From positions 1 through 34,711 of the forward strand of contig JACQAP010000024.1 of assembly GCA_016194905.1 (NCBI GenBank): 34,711 nt of DNA, written 5' to 3'. The stretch comes from Betaproteobacteria bacterium. Its GTDB lineage: Bacteria; Pseudomonadota; Gammaproteobacteria; Burkholderiales; JACQAP01. Shown here piece after piece: positions 1 through 8,039 of the stretch (position 1 is the stretch's first letter; every line of letters starts with the position of its first letter). A program made the translations under genes and the position numbers. Below the pieces are notes generated by a model. That model worked only from the letters and a program-made list of their open reading frames with translations. It searched no databases and had not been told where the DNA came from.

Positions 1-3
1 TTT

Positions 4-3000
4 TCACCGACTAAGGAAACTCGCCATTTCGTCGAACGCAACCGGGCGGCTCAGGAGAAAACCCTGCATCTCGTCGCACTTGAGCAACCTGAGCAGATGC
101 AACTGTTCCTCGGTCTCGACCCCTTCCGCCACGACTTTGAGTCCGAGGGAATGGGCGAGCGAAATGATCGTCGATACGATGGTCCGGCTTTCCGGACTTT
201 GCGCCATGCCCACGACGAACGACCGGTCGATCTTGAGCGTGTCCATCGGCAGCCTGGCGAGGTAGTTCAACGATGAATAGCCGGTGCCGAAATCGTCGAT
301 CGCGATGCTGACGCCCAAGCCGCGCAATGTCTTGAGCCGCTCGATATTGCGCTCGATGTCTTCCATCAACAGGCTTTCCGTGATCTCCAGCTCGAGCGCA
401 GGCTTCAGGCCCTCTTGGGAGGCCAGCGCAAACTGCACGTCCTGCACGAAATGCTGGTCGCGCAGTTGCTGGGCCGAAACGTTCACCGCAACCCGCGGTA
501 CCGGGAGTCCCCTGCCGCGCCACCGTTGCTGATCCGCGAGCGCCTGGCGTAGCGCCCAGCGCCCCACCTCGAAGATCATCCCCGTCTCTTCCAGGATCTG
601 GATGAACCGCAGCGGGGGCACCATGCCGGTATCCGGGTCGTTCCAGCGGATCAGCGCCTCGACGCCGGTAGGTTTGCCGGTGGCCGCATCGAACTTGGGC
701 TGGTAATGCAGCACGAACTGCTCGAGATCGATCGCTTTGCGCAGCTTGGTTTCCAGCACCAGGAACTCGGCGACCCGCGCGGTCATTTCCGGTGCGTAGA
801 AGACAAACCGTTCTTTCGCTTGCTTGGCTTTTCTCAATGCGGCTTCGGCATTGTGCAGCAGGGATTCGGCGGTGGATCCATCCGTCGGATAAGCGGAAAC
901 CCCGGCACGGGCGTCGATTCGAAGCTCCTGTCCGTTGATCACGAACGGCGCGCCGAAACACGCCTTCATTCCTTCCTCGACGAGCTGGGCGAGTTCGTTG
1001 GCGTCGCGGGCGCCGCGTATGATCACCCCGAAGCAGTCCGCCACCACGCGAGCCGGATTGGAACATCGGGTCGTCGTCGCATTGGACTCCAGGCGGCGAG
1101 CGATCAGACGGAGCAATTCGTCGCCTGCCTGGCGGCTCAGCGTATCGTTGACCAGGCGCAGGCGCTCCACGTCTATCAGCGCCACCGCCACCAGTTCCGG
1201 GATGTCGGCCCGGGTGTGTAGCTGCTGACCCAATCGTTCGCTAAATAGCGTCCGGTTGGGAAGCCCGGTCAGCGGATCGTAATAGGCCAGATAATCGACC
1301 TTCTCGTCCTTGGCGATGTACTCCAGCCCGAACGAAATGTCCCCGGCCAACTCGGTGAGCAGCTTGATCTCCTCGTCGTCGAAGAAGTGCCGTTCCGGCG
1401 CATACAGCGTCAGAATCCCGAATGTCTGCCCTTCCACGAACAACGGCAGCACGATGACCGACTTTGCGCCCATCTGGATGGCCGCTCGCCTGACGCTCAA
1501 TGTATCCGGCGCAAGCTCGACGCTCATTACACCCGGATCACGCTCGATGTCGTTGTCGAAGGCGGGCCGTTTTTCGCGCAAAGCGACTGCCGCGGTGCCC
1601 GCCGGCGCGAACCCGGCCGAGCGATCAGTAGACTCGCCGCCCGCCTCGAGATCCAGTGGCAGACCCGCTTTCGCGACCGGTACGAGCTTTCCGCTCGCAT
1701 GGTCCAGCACGCTGATCCAGCCGACGGTGAATCCGCCCTGGTCGACGGCGATGCGACAGGCTTCCTGAAACAACTCCTCGCGGTCGCGAATGCGTACGGT
1801 ATGCACGCGGTTGAGGCGCTTGATTCTCTCTTCCGCCCGCGTTTGCTCGGTCACGTCTTGGATCGTGCAAAACCACATCAAGCTATTCCGTTCTCCAGAT
1901 TGACCCTCAAGCGGTTCAATTACCTGCCGCACGTGGATCAATTCTCCGTCAGCGCGCCACAGCCTGTAATCAATGTCTACGCGCGCGCCCGTCACCGCCG
2001 CCTCGATGCTTTTTCTGCGAAATTTCTCACGGTCATCCACGTGCAGGATGTCCAACCACGCGCGTGTGCTTTGTGGCATTTCGGCAGGAGTCACCCCAAT
2101 TAGCTGCGGGAGCGTTTCGGACCACCTCACGAATGACCCGCCCGGGCCTGTGATCACGTGCCCGAGCTTCGCCAGCAACTGCGCGCGCTGAAGTCCTGCG
2201 GCCTGCTCTTGCAGCGTAACCTTCAGCCGCATCCTCTCGGTGATGTCTTCGGCGATCCCCGCCGTCCGGTAGATCTTGCCCTGCGCGTCCCGAACGGGGA
2301 ATCCTCGGTCATGGATCCAACGTAGCGATCCATCGGGACGCACGATCCGATATTCCACATCGAGCGCCTTTACCCCTGTCGTCATTTCCTCGAGGCTCTT
2401 TCGGATCTGTGCGCGGTCCTCTGGATAGATGGATTCTACCCAGTCCCGGTGGACCTTCTGTACGTCTCCGCGAGGGCTTCCCCACACTCGCTCATAGGCA
2501 GGACTGATGTAGAGGCTCTGCTCTGAGTCGACCGCGTGTACCCAGAACACTTCGTGAATGTTTTCCGCCAGTTGCCGGAAGCGTTCCTCGCTCTCGTGTA
2601 CCTGCTGCTCGAGCACCTGGCGCGCGCGTCGCTCTTCCGTCTCTTTTATTGCCCTTTCCACCGAAGGAGGAAGGCGGAGCAAGTCGGTCTTCAGGACGAA
2701 GTCCGTCGCGCCGTTTTTCAGCGCGCGAACGGCATACTCCTCACCGAGGGTGCCGGACACGAAGATGAACGGGATGTGGGAGTACGACTGGCTGGCAATC
2801 CTGAGCGCTTCCATGCCGTCAAAATTCGGCATGGAAAAGTCGGACAGGATCACGTGTGGCTGGAATTCCTCAAGCTCCCGCCGAAAATCGACGGCAGTTT
2901 CTACCCGGTGTCCGTTACAGAGGATGCCGGCGCGCTTGAGTTCTCTCAACATGAGCTCCGCGTCGGTTGCGACGTCCTCGACCAGTAGGATCCTCATCTG

Positions 3001-3009
3001 CTGGCTCAT
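4..3009 (-). CDS. Response regulator with PAS, GAF, degenerate GGDEF and EAL domains (c-di-GMP phosphodiesterase candidate)
   Basis: A 1001-residue cytoplasmic signalling protein with no visible membrane segment. The N-terminus is a CheY-like receiver with the acidic pair E11-D12 and a phospho-acceptor at D57 in VILSDFSMPNF. Two PAS/PAC modules follow (roughly residues 140-265 and 275-395; phrases such as AGIAEDITER and CTIQDVTEQ are typical PAC ends), then a GAF domain (about 410-575). The GGDEF-type domain (about 585-740) keeps its start (YYDPLTGLPNR) but the active-site loop reads RVVADCFGV near residue 656, so cyclase activity is unlikely. The EAL domain (about 750-1000) keeps EALIRW, NVSAQQL, ELEITESLL, DDFGTGYSSL, KIDRSF and VVAEGVET, which suggests an active phosphodiesterase that degrades c-di-GMP. 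No histidine kinase is adjacent, so its phosphodonor must be encoded elsewhere. The stop lies 3 bases from the window edge, so the gene is complete. Confidence 0.93.
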   Translation of the reverse strand: MSQQMRILLVEDVATDAELMLRELKRAGILCNGHRVETAVDFRRELEEFQPHVILSDFSMPNFDGMEALRIASQSYSHIPFIFVSGTLGEEYAVRALKNGATDFVLKTDLLRLPPSVERAIKETEERRARQVLEQQVHESEERFRQLAENIHEVFWVHAVDSEQSLYISPAYERVWGSPRGDVQKVHRDWVESIYPEDRAQIRKSLEEMTTGVKALDVEYRIVRPDGSLRWIHDRGFPVRDAQGKIYRTAGIAEDITERMRLKVTLQEQAAGLQRAQLLAKLGHVITGPGGSFVRWSETLPQLIGVTPAEMPQSTRAWLDILHVDDREKFRRKSIEAAVTGARVDIDYRLWRADGELIHVRQVIEPLEGQSGERNSLMWFCTIQDVTEQTRAEERIKRLNRVHTVRIRDREELFQEACRIAVDQGGFTVGWISVLDHASGKLVPVAKAGLPLDLEAGGESTDRSAGFAPAGTAAVALREKRPAFDNDIERDPGVMSVELAPDTLSVRRAAIQMGAKSVIVLPLFVEGQTFGILTLYAPERHFFDDEEIKLLTELAGDISFGLEYIAKDEKVDYLAYYDPLTGLPNRTLFSERLGQQLHTRADIPELVAVALIDVERLRLVNDTLSRQAGDELLRLIARRLESNATTTRCSNPARVVADCFGVIIRGARDANELAQLVEEGMKACFGAPFVINGQELRIDARAGVSAYPTDGSTAESLLHNAEAALRKAKQAKERFVFYAPEMTARVAEFLVLETKLRKAIDLEQFVLHYQPKFDAATGKPTGVEALIRWNDPDTGMVPPLRFIQILEETGMIFEVGRWALRQALADQQRWRGRGLPVPRVAVNVSAQQLRDQHFVQDVQFALASQEGLKPALELEITESLLMEDIERNIERLKTLRGLGVSIAIDDFGTGYSSLNYLARLPMDTLKIDRSFVVGMAQSPESRTIVSTIISLAHSLGLKVVAEGVETEEQLHLLRLLKCDEMQGFLLSRPVAFDEMASFLSR

Positions 3010-3276
3010 AAGGTTTTAATTTTACCTATAACGCACCGAATTGGGTAAACAGCCTACACCTGATCAATCAATTCCGAGCTGTCATTCCTGAATGGAAGAA
3101 TTTTCCGAGGATCCACGATTATCGTTTTTGGGATTCCTTTAGATTCTTGTTGGCGCCGCCCTCGGCTAGTGAATCTGCCGAATACGCTTGTGAACAGTAG
3201 ACCAACAATACGATTAGCAAAGCACGCATTTTCAGCAAGCCCGTATCAATCAAGACTATCATTGAAGGAACAGACG

Positions 3277-3570
3277 ATGGCAACGCGTATGCACAACCCC
3301 CCGCACCCTGGCGAAGTACTTCAGGACACCGTGCTTGCGGCAGACCGGATCACGATCAGCGAGTTCGCGCGCAAGCTCGGTGTATCGCGTGTCGCGCTCT
3401 CGCGCGTGGTGAACGGCCGCGCGGCGGTGAGCGCCGACATGGCCTTGCGGTTGGCCGCGGCGCTCGGCGGCTCGGCGGAGTCTTGGCTCCAGATGCAGGC
3501 GGCCTATGACCTCTGGCAGGCGTTGAAGAAACGCCGGCCGAAGATCCGACCGCTGGACTTGGCGGCGTAG
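3277..3570 (+). CDS. higA: HigA-family XRE antitoxin/regulator, apparently orphan
   Basis: A 97-residue helix-turn-helix protein. The start MATRMHNPPHPGEVL matches the HigA/VapI family opening (NPPHPGE), and ISEFARKLGVSRVALSRVV with the following NGRAAVSADMALRLAAALG forms the XRE helix-turn-helix (about residues 25-65). The start at 3277 is chosen over an in-frame upstream start at 3169 because it has a Shine-Dalgarno-like GAAGGA 7 bases ahead and because family homology begins there. In the family, HigA binds its own promoter and neutralises a HigB mRNA interferase normally encoded just upstream. Here only about 260 bp separate it from the minus-strand regulator, and I see no HigB-like reading frame. 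It may be a solitary regulator or the survivor of a decayed toxin-antitoxin pair. Confidence 0.85.
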   Translation: MATRMHNPPHPGEVLQDTVLAADRITISEFARKLGVSRVALSRVVNGRAAVSADMALRLAAALGGSAESWLQMQAAYDLWQALKKRRPKIRPLDLAA

Positions 3571-3601
3571 AAAGTTACTTTTCATTCTGGCGAGGGGATT
3601 G

Positions 3602-3629
3602 TGACTGGCTCGCTTGGGCGACCCAGTCA
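3602..3629. repeat. Small hairpin after higA
   Basis: Arms TGACTGG (3602-3608) and CCAGTCA (3623-3629) enclose a 14-nt loop shortly after the higA stop. There is no T-tract, so it may be an mRNA 3'-end structure. Function unknown. Confidence 0.35.
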
Positions 3630-3674
3630 TCCTTCGGTACATGCCTCAGGACCGCACGAAAAGCTCGTGCGTCG

Positions 3675-3693
3675 AAAAACGCAGTGCGTTTTT
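3675..3693. terminator. Probable bidirectional intrinsic terminator downstream of higA
   Basis: An 8-bp perfect stem AAAAACGC / GCGTTTTT with loop AGT gives an A-tract, stem and T-tract on both strands. It lies about 100 bp after the higA stop and could end higA transcription. The stem is short and partly A:T. Confidence 0.5.
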
Positions 3694-3721
3694 GTCGAAC
3701 CAAGGGGGGTCTCGAAGTACT

Positions 3722-3782
3722 CCCCCTCTCCGCCAATAAAAAAGCGACCCTCGCGGTCGCTTTTTTATTGGCGGAGAGGGGG
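3722..3782. terminator. 28-bp perfect palindrome containing a bidirectional terminator and the tRNA-Ser 3' end
   Basis: Left arm 3722-3749 and right arm 3755-3782 are perfect reverse complements over 28 bp, with loop CTCGC. The core AAAAAAGCGACC / GGTCGCTTTTTT is a typical intrinsic terminator on either strand and is well placed to end the minus-strand tRNA-Ser transcript. The outer 14 bp of the right arm are the 3' end of the tRNA gene itself (3769-3782), so the left arm is an inverted copy of that end. See findings. Confidence 0.8.
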
Positions 3783-3859
3783 GGATTCGAACCCCCGTTA
3801 GGCTATTAACCTAAACACGCTTTCCAGGCGTGCGACTTAAACCGCTCATCCACCTCTCC
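3769..3859 (-). tRNA. tRNA-Ser, anticodon GGA
   Basis: Read on the minus strand, the 7-bp acceptor GGAGAGG (starting at 3859) pairs with CCTCTCC, followed by discriminator G and an encoded CCA (3769-3771). The anticodon arm has stem CACGC/GCGTG and loop CTGGAAA, giving anticodon GGA (serine UCC/UCU codons). The long variable arm (TTAGGTTAATAGCCTAA) is the class II feature expected of tRNA-Ser, and the T-arm contains GGGGGTTCGAATCCCCC. Length is 91 nt with CCA. A strong terminator follows directly at the 3' end. Confidence 0.97.
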
Positions 3860-3964
3860 GCATCTTCAAAACTCTCCAGTCTACCGTGGTGTTTCATGGT
3901 TCGCGGAAGGCGCGAAGAATACTTGAGGCCCCCTTTCAAGTCAAAGAAACAAGGAGTTCCGCAG

Positions 3965-5932
3965 TTACATTCCCTTCTTTAACTGCTCCAGTATCGCCGG
4001 ATTTTCCAGCGTGGAAATATCCTGCGTAATTTCTTCGCCCCTGGCGATCGAGCGCAACAGGCGCCGCATGATCTTGCCTGAACGGGTTTTGGGCAGGTTG
4101 TCGCCGAAGCGGATGTCTTTGGGCTTCGCGATCGCACCGATTTCCTTGCCGACCCATTCGCGCAATTCTTGCGCCATGCGCTTGGCTTCGTCGCCAGTCG
4201 GGCGCGGTCCCTTGGTGACGACGAAGGCAACGACGGCTTCCCCGGTGAGGTCGTCGGGACGGCCGACCACCGCGGCTTCGGCAACCAGTTTCGTGTTCGC
4301 CACCAGCGCAGATTCGATTTCCATCGTCCCCAACCGGTGACCGGACACGTTGAGCACGTCATCGATTCGCCCCATGATCCAGAAATAGCCGTCGAGGTCG
4401 CGGCTTGCCCCGTCGCCGGCAAGGTAGTACTTGCCCTTGAAATCCTCCGGGTAGTAACTTTTCTTGTAGCGCTCCGGATCTCCCCAGATGGTGCGGATCA
4501 TCGAAGGCCATGGCTTCTTGATGACCAGAATGCCGCCTTTGCCTTTCTCGACATCGTGCCCGGTCTCATCGACGATCGCGGCGATGATGCCCGGCAGCGG
4601 CATCGTGCAGGAGCCTGGCTTGAGCGGCGTGGCGCCGGGCAGAGGGGTGATCATGTGCGCCCCCGTTTCGGTTTGCCACCAGGTATCGACGATCGGGCAA
4701 CGCCCGGCGCCGACGGTGTTGTAGTACCACATCCAGGCCTCCGGATTGATCGGCTCACCGACCGTGCCGAGCAGCCGCAGGCTGGTCAGGTTGTATTTCT
4801 TCGGCAAGTCGGCTCCGGCCTTGATCAGCGAGCGGATTGCCGTGGGTGCGGTGTAGAACACCGTTACCGCGTGATCCTGGATGATTTTCCAGAATCGACC
4901 TGCATCCGGGAAAGTCGGCACACCTTCGAACATGATTTCCGTGGCACCGACCGCGAGCGGGCCGTAAGTAATATAGGTATGACCGGTCACCCAGCCGACG
5001 TCCGCCGTACACCAGAACACGTCTGCCGGCTTGGTGTCGAACGTCCATTTCATCGTCAGCATCGCCTGCAACAGGTAGCCGGCGCTCGAGTGCTGTACGC
5101 CCTTGGGTTTGCCGGTTGACCCCGACGTGTAGAGGATGAACAGCGGATGTTCGGCGCCGACCCAGGCCGGTTCGCAGCCGTCGGGTTGGTTCTGCACCAG
5201 ATCGTGCCACCAGATGTCGCGCGGCGATTCCATCCTGGTTACGCTGCCGGTGCGCTTGTAGACCACGACATTCTTGATGGCTTCGCATCCGCCCATCGCC
5301 AGGGCTTCGTCTATCGCGGGTTTGAGGGCGATCTCCTTGCCACCGCGCATCTGTCCGTCCGCGGTGATCACCGCGTTAGCGCCAGCATCGATGATGCGCT
5401 CCTGAAGGCTTTTGGCCGAGAAGCCGCCGAACACGACCGAATGCGTCGCGCCGATGCGCGCGCAGGCTTGCATGGCAATGACGACTTCGATCGACATCGG
5501 CATATAGACGATGACGCGGTCGCCCGTCCTGACGCCGATGGACTTCAGCCCGTTGGCAAACTGGCAAACACGGTGGTAAAGCTGCTTGTAGGTGATTTTG
5601 GTGACCGTGCCGTCGTCCGCCTCGAAAATGATCGCGATCTTGTTCGGCTGGCTGTTGAGGTGGCGATCCAGGCAATTGTAGGAAACATTCAGTTCGCCGT
5701 CGCCGAACCACTTGAAGAAGGGGGCTTTGCTGTCGTCCAGGACCTTGGAAAAGGGTTTTTGCCAGAGGATGTTTTCTCTCGCCAGACGCGCCCAGAAACC
5801 TTCGTAGTCCTTTTCGGCTTCAGCGCACAAGGCCTGGTAGGCCGGCATGCCGGAAACATTCGCCTGCTTGACGAAATCCGCGGCTGGCGGGAACACTCTG
5901 TTTTCCTGCAGGATCGACTCGATCGTGCTCAT
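3965..5932 (-). CDS. acs: Acetyl-CoA synthetase (AMP-forming)
   Basis: A 655-residue enzyme making acetyl-CoA from acetate, ATP and CoA through acetyl-AMP in the cytoplasm. Length matches the family. It carries the adenylate-forming P-loop [11 protein letters not shown], the acetate-pocket and A5 motif DTWWQTETG, the hinge-region [20 protein letters not shown], and the C-terminal [11 protein letters not shown] whose lysine (about K620) is the conserved catalytic residue silenced by reversible acetylation in this family. The start at 5932 is preceded on its own strand by GGGGAGGA, a strong ribosome-binding site. It is transcribed divergently from the fumarase gene across 267 bp that should hold both promoters. 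No acetyltransferase or deacetylase gene is adjacent. Confidence 0.98.
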   Translation of the reverse strand: MSTIESILQENRVFPPAADFVKQANVSGMPAYQALCAEAEKDYEGFWARLARENILWQKPFSKVLDDSKAPFFKWFGDGELNVSYNCLDRHLNSQPNKIAIIFEADDGTVTKITYKQLYHRVCQFANGLKSIGVRTGDRVIVYMPMSIEVVIAMQACARIGATHSVVFGGFSAKSLQERIIDAGANAVITADGQMRGGKEIALKPAIDEALAMGGCEAIKNVVVYKRTGSVTRMESPRDIWWHDLVQNQPDGCEPAWVGAEHPLFILYTSGSTGKPKGVQHSSAGYLLQAMLTMKWTFDTKPADVFWCTADVGWVTGHTYITYGPLAVGATEIMFEGVPTFPDAGRFWKIIQDHAVTVFYTAPTAIRSLIKAGADLPKKYNLTSLRLLGTVGEPINPEAWMWYYNTVGAGRCPIVDTWWQTETGAHMITPLPGATPLKPGSCTMPLPGIIAAIVDETGHDVEKGKGGILVIKKPWPSMIRTIWGDPERYKKSYYPEDFKGKYYLAGDGASRDLDGYFWIMGRIDDVLNVSGHRLGTMEIESALVANTKLVAEAAVVGRPDDLTGEAVVAFVVTKGPRPTGDEAKRMAQELREWVGKEIGAIAKPKDIRFGDNLPKTRSGKIMRRLLRSIARGEEITQDISTLENPAILEQLKKGM

Positions 5933-6199
5933 TGCATCCTCCCCAATTATTCTGTTGTTCGGCTACGGGTGGGAAATCCTTTCCAAGGATTATAGCGAGA
6001 AGTTCCGCACGCAACCCCCAAGAGTCTCGAATCGCTTTCTTCGTAGTGTAAAATTCGCCCATCCACGCCGACGCAATGTGAAACATAGATGGATTCGAGG
6101 AACAGCAAATCACAAAGTAGGGTCATGGCGTATACTGGCCGTATCGCGATGGCGCAGCGCGCCGCGCACTGAAAGCCCCGCATTCCACCCATCCGTACC

Positions 6200-7726
6200 A
6201 TGACCGCCATTCGCCAGGAAGACCTGATCGAAAGCGTTGCCGACGCCCTGCAGTACATCTCCTACTACCATCCGATGGACTATATCGAGACCCTCGGCGA
6301 GGCGTACCGGATCGAGCAATCGCCTGCGGCGCGCGATGCGATCGCGCAGATCCTGACGAACTCGCGGATGTGCGCGGAGGGCAAGCGCCCCATCTGTCAG
6401 GACACGGGAATCGTTGTTGCCTTTCTGAGAATCGGCATGGACGTGCGCTGGGAGGGCGCGACTATGAGCGTCGCCGATATGGTCAACGAAGGCGTGCGCC
6501 GCGCGTATCTGCATCCGGACAATAAGCTGCGCGCTTCGATTCTTTCCGATCCCGCCGGTGGGCGCAAGAACACCAGGGATAACACCCCGGCTGTGATCCA
6601 CATGGAGGTCGTGTCCGGCAACACGGTCGACGTGAAGATTTCGGCGAAAGGCGGGGGCTCGGAGAACAAATCCAAATTCGTGATGCTGAATCCTTCGGAC
6701 AGCATCGTGGACTGGGTCATGAAAACCGTGCCCACCATGGGCGCGGGTTGGTGTCCGCCGGGCATGCTCGGCATCGGCATCGGCGGCACGGCGGAAAAAG
6801 CGATGGTGCTCGCCAAGGAATCGCTGATGGACCCGATCGACATGCACGAACTGAAGCGGCGCGGACCGAAGAGCCGGATCGAAGAGTTGCGTGTCGAACT
6901 CTGCGACAAGGTCAATGCGCTGGGCATCGGCGCTCAGGGGCTGGGCGGATTGACCACCGTACTCGACGTGAAGATCCTCGACTATCCCACGCATGCAGCG
7001 TCGCTTCCGGTTGCGATGATTCCGAACTGTGCGGCGACGCGCCACGCGCATTTCACGCTGAATGGCAGCGGCGCCGCGCGGCTCGATCCCCCGAGCCTGG
7101 ATCGCTGGCCCGATGTGCATTGGGTGCCGGCGCCGTCGTCGCGTCGTGTTGACTTGGCTAAAGTCACGCGCGAGGAGATCGCCGGCTGGAAGTCGGGCGA
7201 AAGGCTGTTGCTGAACGGCAAAATGCTGACCGGCAGGGATGCGGCACACAAGCGCATCCAGGACCTGCTGGCGAAGGGCGAAGGGCTTCCCGCGGGTGTC
7301 GATTTCAAGAACCGGTTCATTTATTACGTCGGGCCGGTCGATGCGGTACGAGACGAAGCAGTGGGTCCCGCCGGACCGACGACGGCCACGCGCATGGACA
7401 AATTTACGGAGACCATGCTGTCGAAGACCGGATTGCTCGGCATGATCGGCAAGGCCGAACGCGGCCCGGCGGCGATCGAGGCGATTCGCAAGCACAGGGC
7501 GGTCTATCTGATGGCGGTCGGCGGTGCCGCCTACCTCGTGTCGAAGGCAATCAAGTCCTCGCGCGTGGTCGCGTTTGCCGATCTCGGGATGGAAGCGATC
7601 TACGAATTCGAAGTCAAGGACATGCCGGTCACGGTCGCGGTCGATGTCAACGGCACTTCGGTGCATCAGACCGGCCCGCGCGAATGGCAGTCGAAGATAG
7701 GCAAGATACCGGTCGCAGTCGCATAG
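6200..7726 (+). CDS. Fumarate hydratase, class I (iron-sulfur)
   Basis: A 508-residue single-chain class I fumarase, interconverting fumarate and L-malate in the TCA cycle. The N-terminal alpha-type domain contains the cysteine-bearing segments NSRMCAEGKRPICQDTG, GAGWCPPGMLGIGIGGTAEK and MIPNCAATRHAHF, three cysteine regions consistent with ligation of an oxygen-sensitive [4Fe-4S] cluster. The C-terminal beta-type domain holds YYVGPVDA, GPTTATRMDKFT and the ending EFEVKDMPVTVAVDVNG. No class II enzyme is in the window. The ATG at 6200 lacks an obvious Shine-Dalgarno sequence but matches the family start. Symbols vary among class I enzymes (fumA, fumB), so none is assigned. Confidence 0.95.
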   Translation: MTAIRQEDLIESVADALQYISYYHPMDYIETLGEAYRIEQSPAARDAIAQILTNSRMCAEGKRPICQDTGIVVAFLRIGMDVRWEGATMSVADMVNEGVRRAYLHPDNKLRASILSDPAGGRKNTRDNTPAVIHMEVVSGNTVDVKISAKGGGSENKSKFVMLNPSDSIVDWVMKTVPTMGAGWCPPGMLGIGIGGTAEKAMVLAKESLMDPIDMHELKRRGPKSRIEELRVELCDKVNALGIGAQGLGGLTTVLDVKILDYPTHAASLPVAMIPNCAATRHAHFTLNGSGAARLDPPSLDRWPDVHWVPAPSSRRVDLAKVTREEIAGWKSGERLLLNGKMLTGRDAAHKRIQDLLAKGEGLPAGVDFKNRFIYYVGPVDAVRDEAVGPAGPTTATRMDKFTETMLSKTGLLGMIGKAERGPAAIEAIRKHRAVYLMAVGGAAYLVSKAIKSSRVVAFADLGMEAIYEFEVKDMPVTVAVDVNGTSVHQTGPREWQSKIGKIPVAVA

Positions 7727-7737
7727 CGACTTCGATG

Positions 7738-7823
7738 GTGAGGCGAGAGGGGTGAGGAATGAGGGGTCTTACGGAGGTGGCGCGCGAGCGCGGCCGTCCA
7801 TCGACTCACGCCTCTCGCCTCAC
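7738..7823. repeat. GTGAGG-rich imperfect inverted repeat between fumarase and 4.5S RNA
   Basis: Left arm 7738-7757 and right arm 7804-7823 are 20-nt reverse complements with two mismatches. The left side also has short direct repeats of the form GTGAGG/ATGAGG. No T-tract follows. It may slow or end fumarase transcription, or be a dispersed intergenic repeat; it precedes the SRP RNA by about 20 nt. Confidence 0.55.
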
Positions 7824-7840
7824 GCCTTACGAGTTTCAAT

Positions 7841-7940
7841 GGCGGGCCTCCCCGCATTGCATGGTAGTGAATCTGGTCAGGTCCGGAAGGAAGCAGCCAC
7901 AGCTATTTTCTGCAAGTGCCGGGGGTAAGGCTCGCCACCC
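7841..7940 (+). ncRNA. ffs: 4.5S signal recognition particle RNA (small bacterial type)
   Basis: The invariant SRP domain IV motif GGTCAGGTCCGGAAGGAAGC lies at 7875-7894, with the matching return strand GTGCCGGGGG. The terminal helix pairs GGCGGGCCTCCCC (from 7841) with GGGGTAAGGCTCGCC (to 7936). Length of about 96-100 nt is that of the short 4.5S RNA, which binds Ffh for co-translational membrane targeting. Placement just ahead of dnaX is a common proteobacterial arrangement. The exact 3' end is estimated. Confidence 0.93.
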
Positions 7941-8039
7941 TTATTTGAGGTCGGCAAACCGTGGCAGGCGTGAAGGGCAGCACGTTCCCATGCACTACGC
8001 CGCAGCCAAAATGACTATGTCAGGATTCAGAGGATCAAT

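Noticed and set aside
3601-3801. Plus-strand reading frame ending in WRRGGDSNPR
   Set aside because: The ending is the translation of the tRNA-Ser 3' end read antisense, a known source of spurious proteins. The rest lies over terminator hairpins.
6110-7666. 518-codon open frame antisense to the fumarase gene
   Set aside because: Antisense shadow of a well-supported gene with atypical composition. The same reasoning applies to long antisense frames over dnaX, recR-rluB, smc, pilU and glnD.
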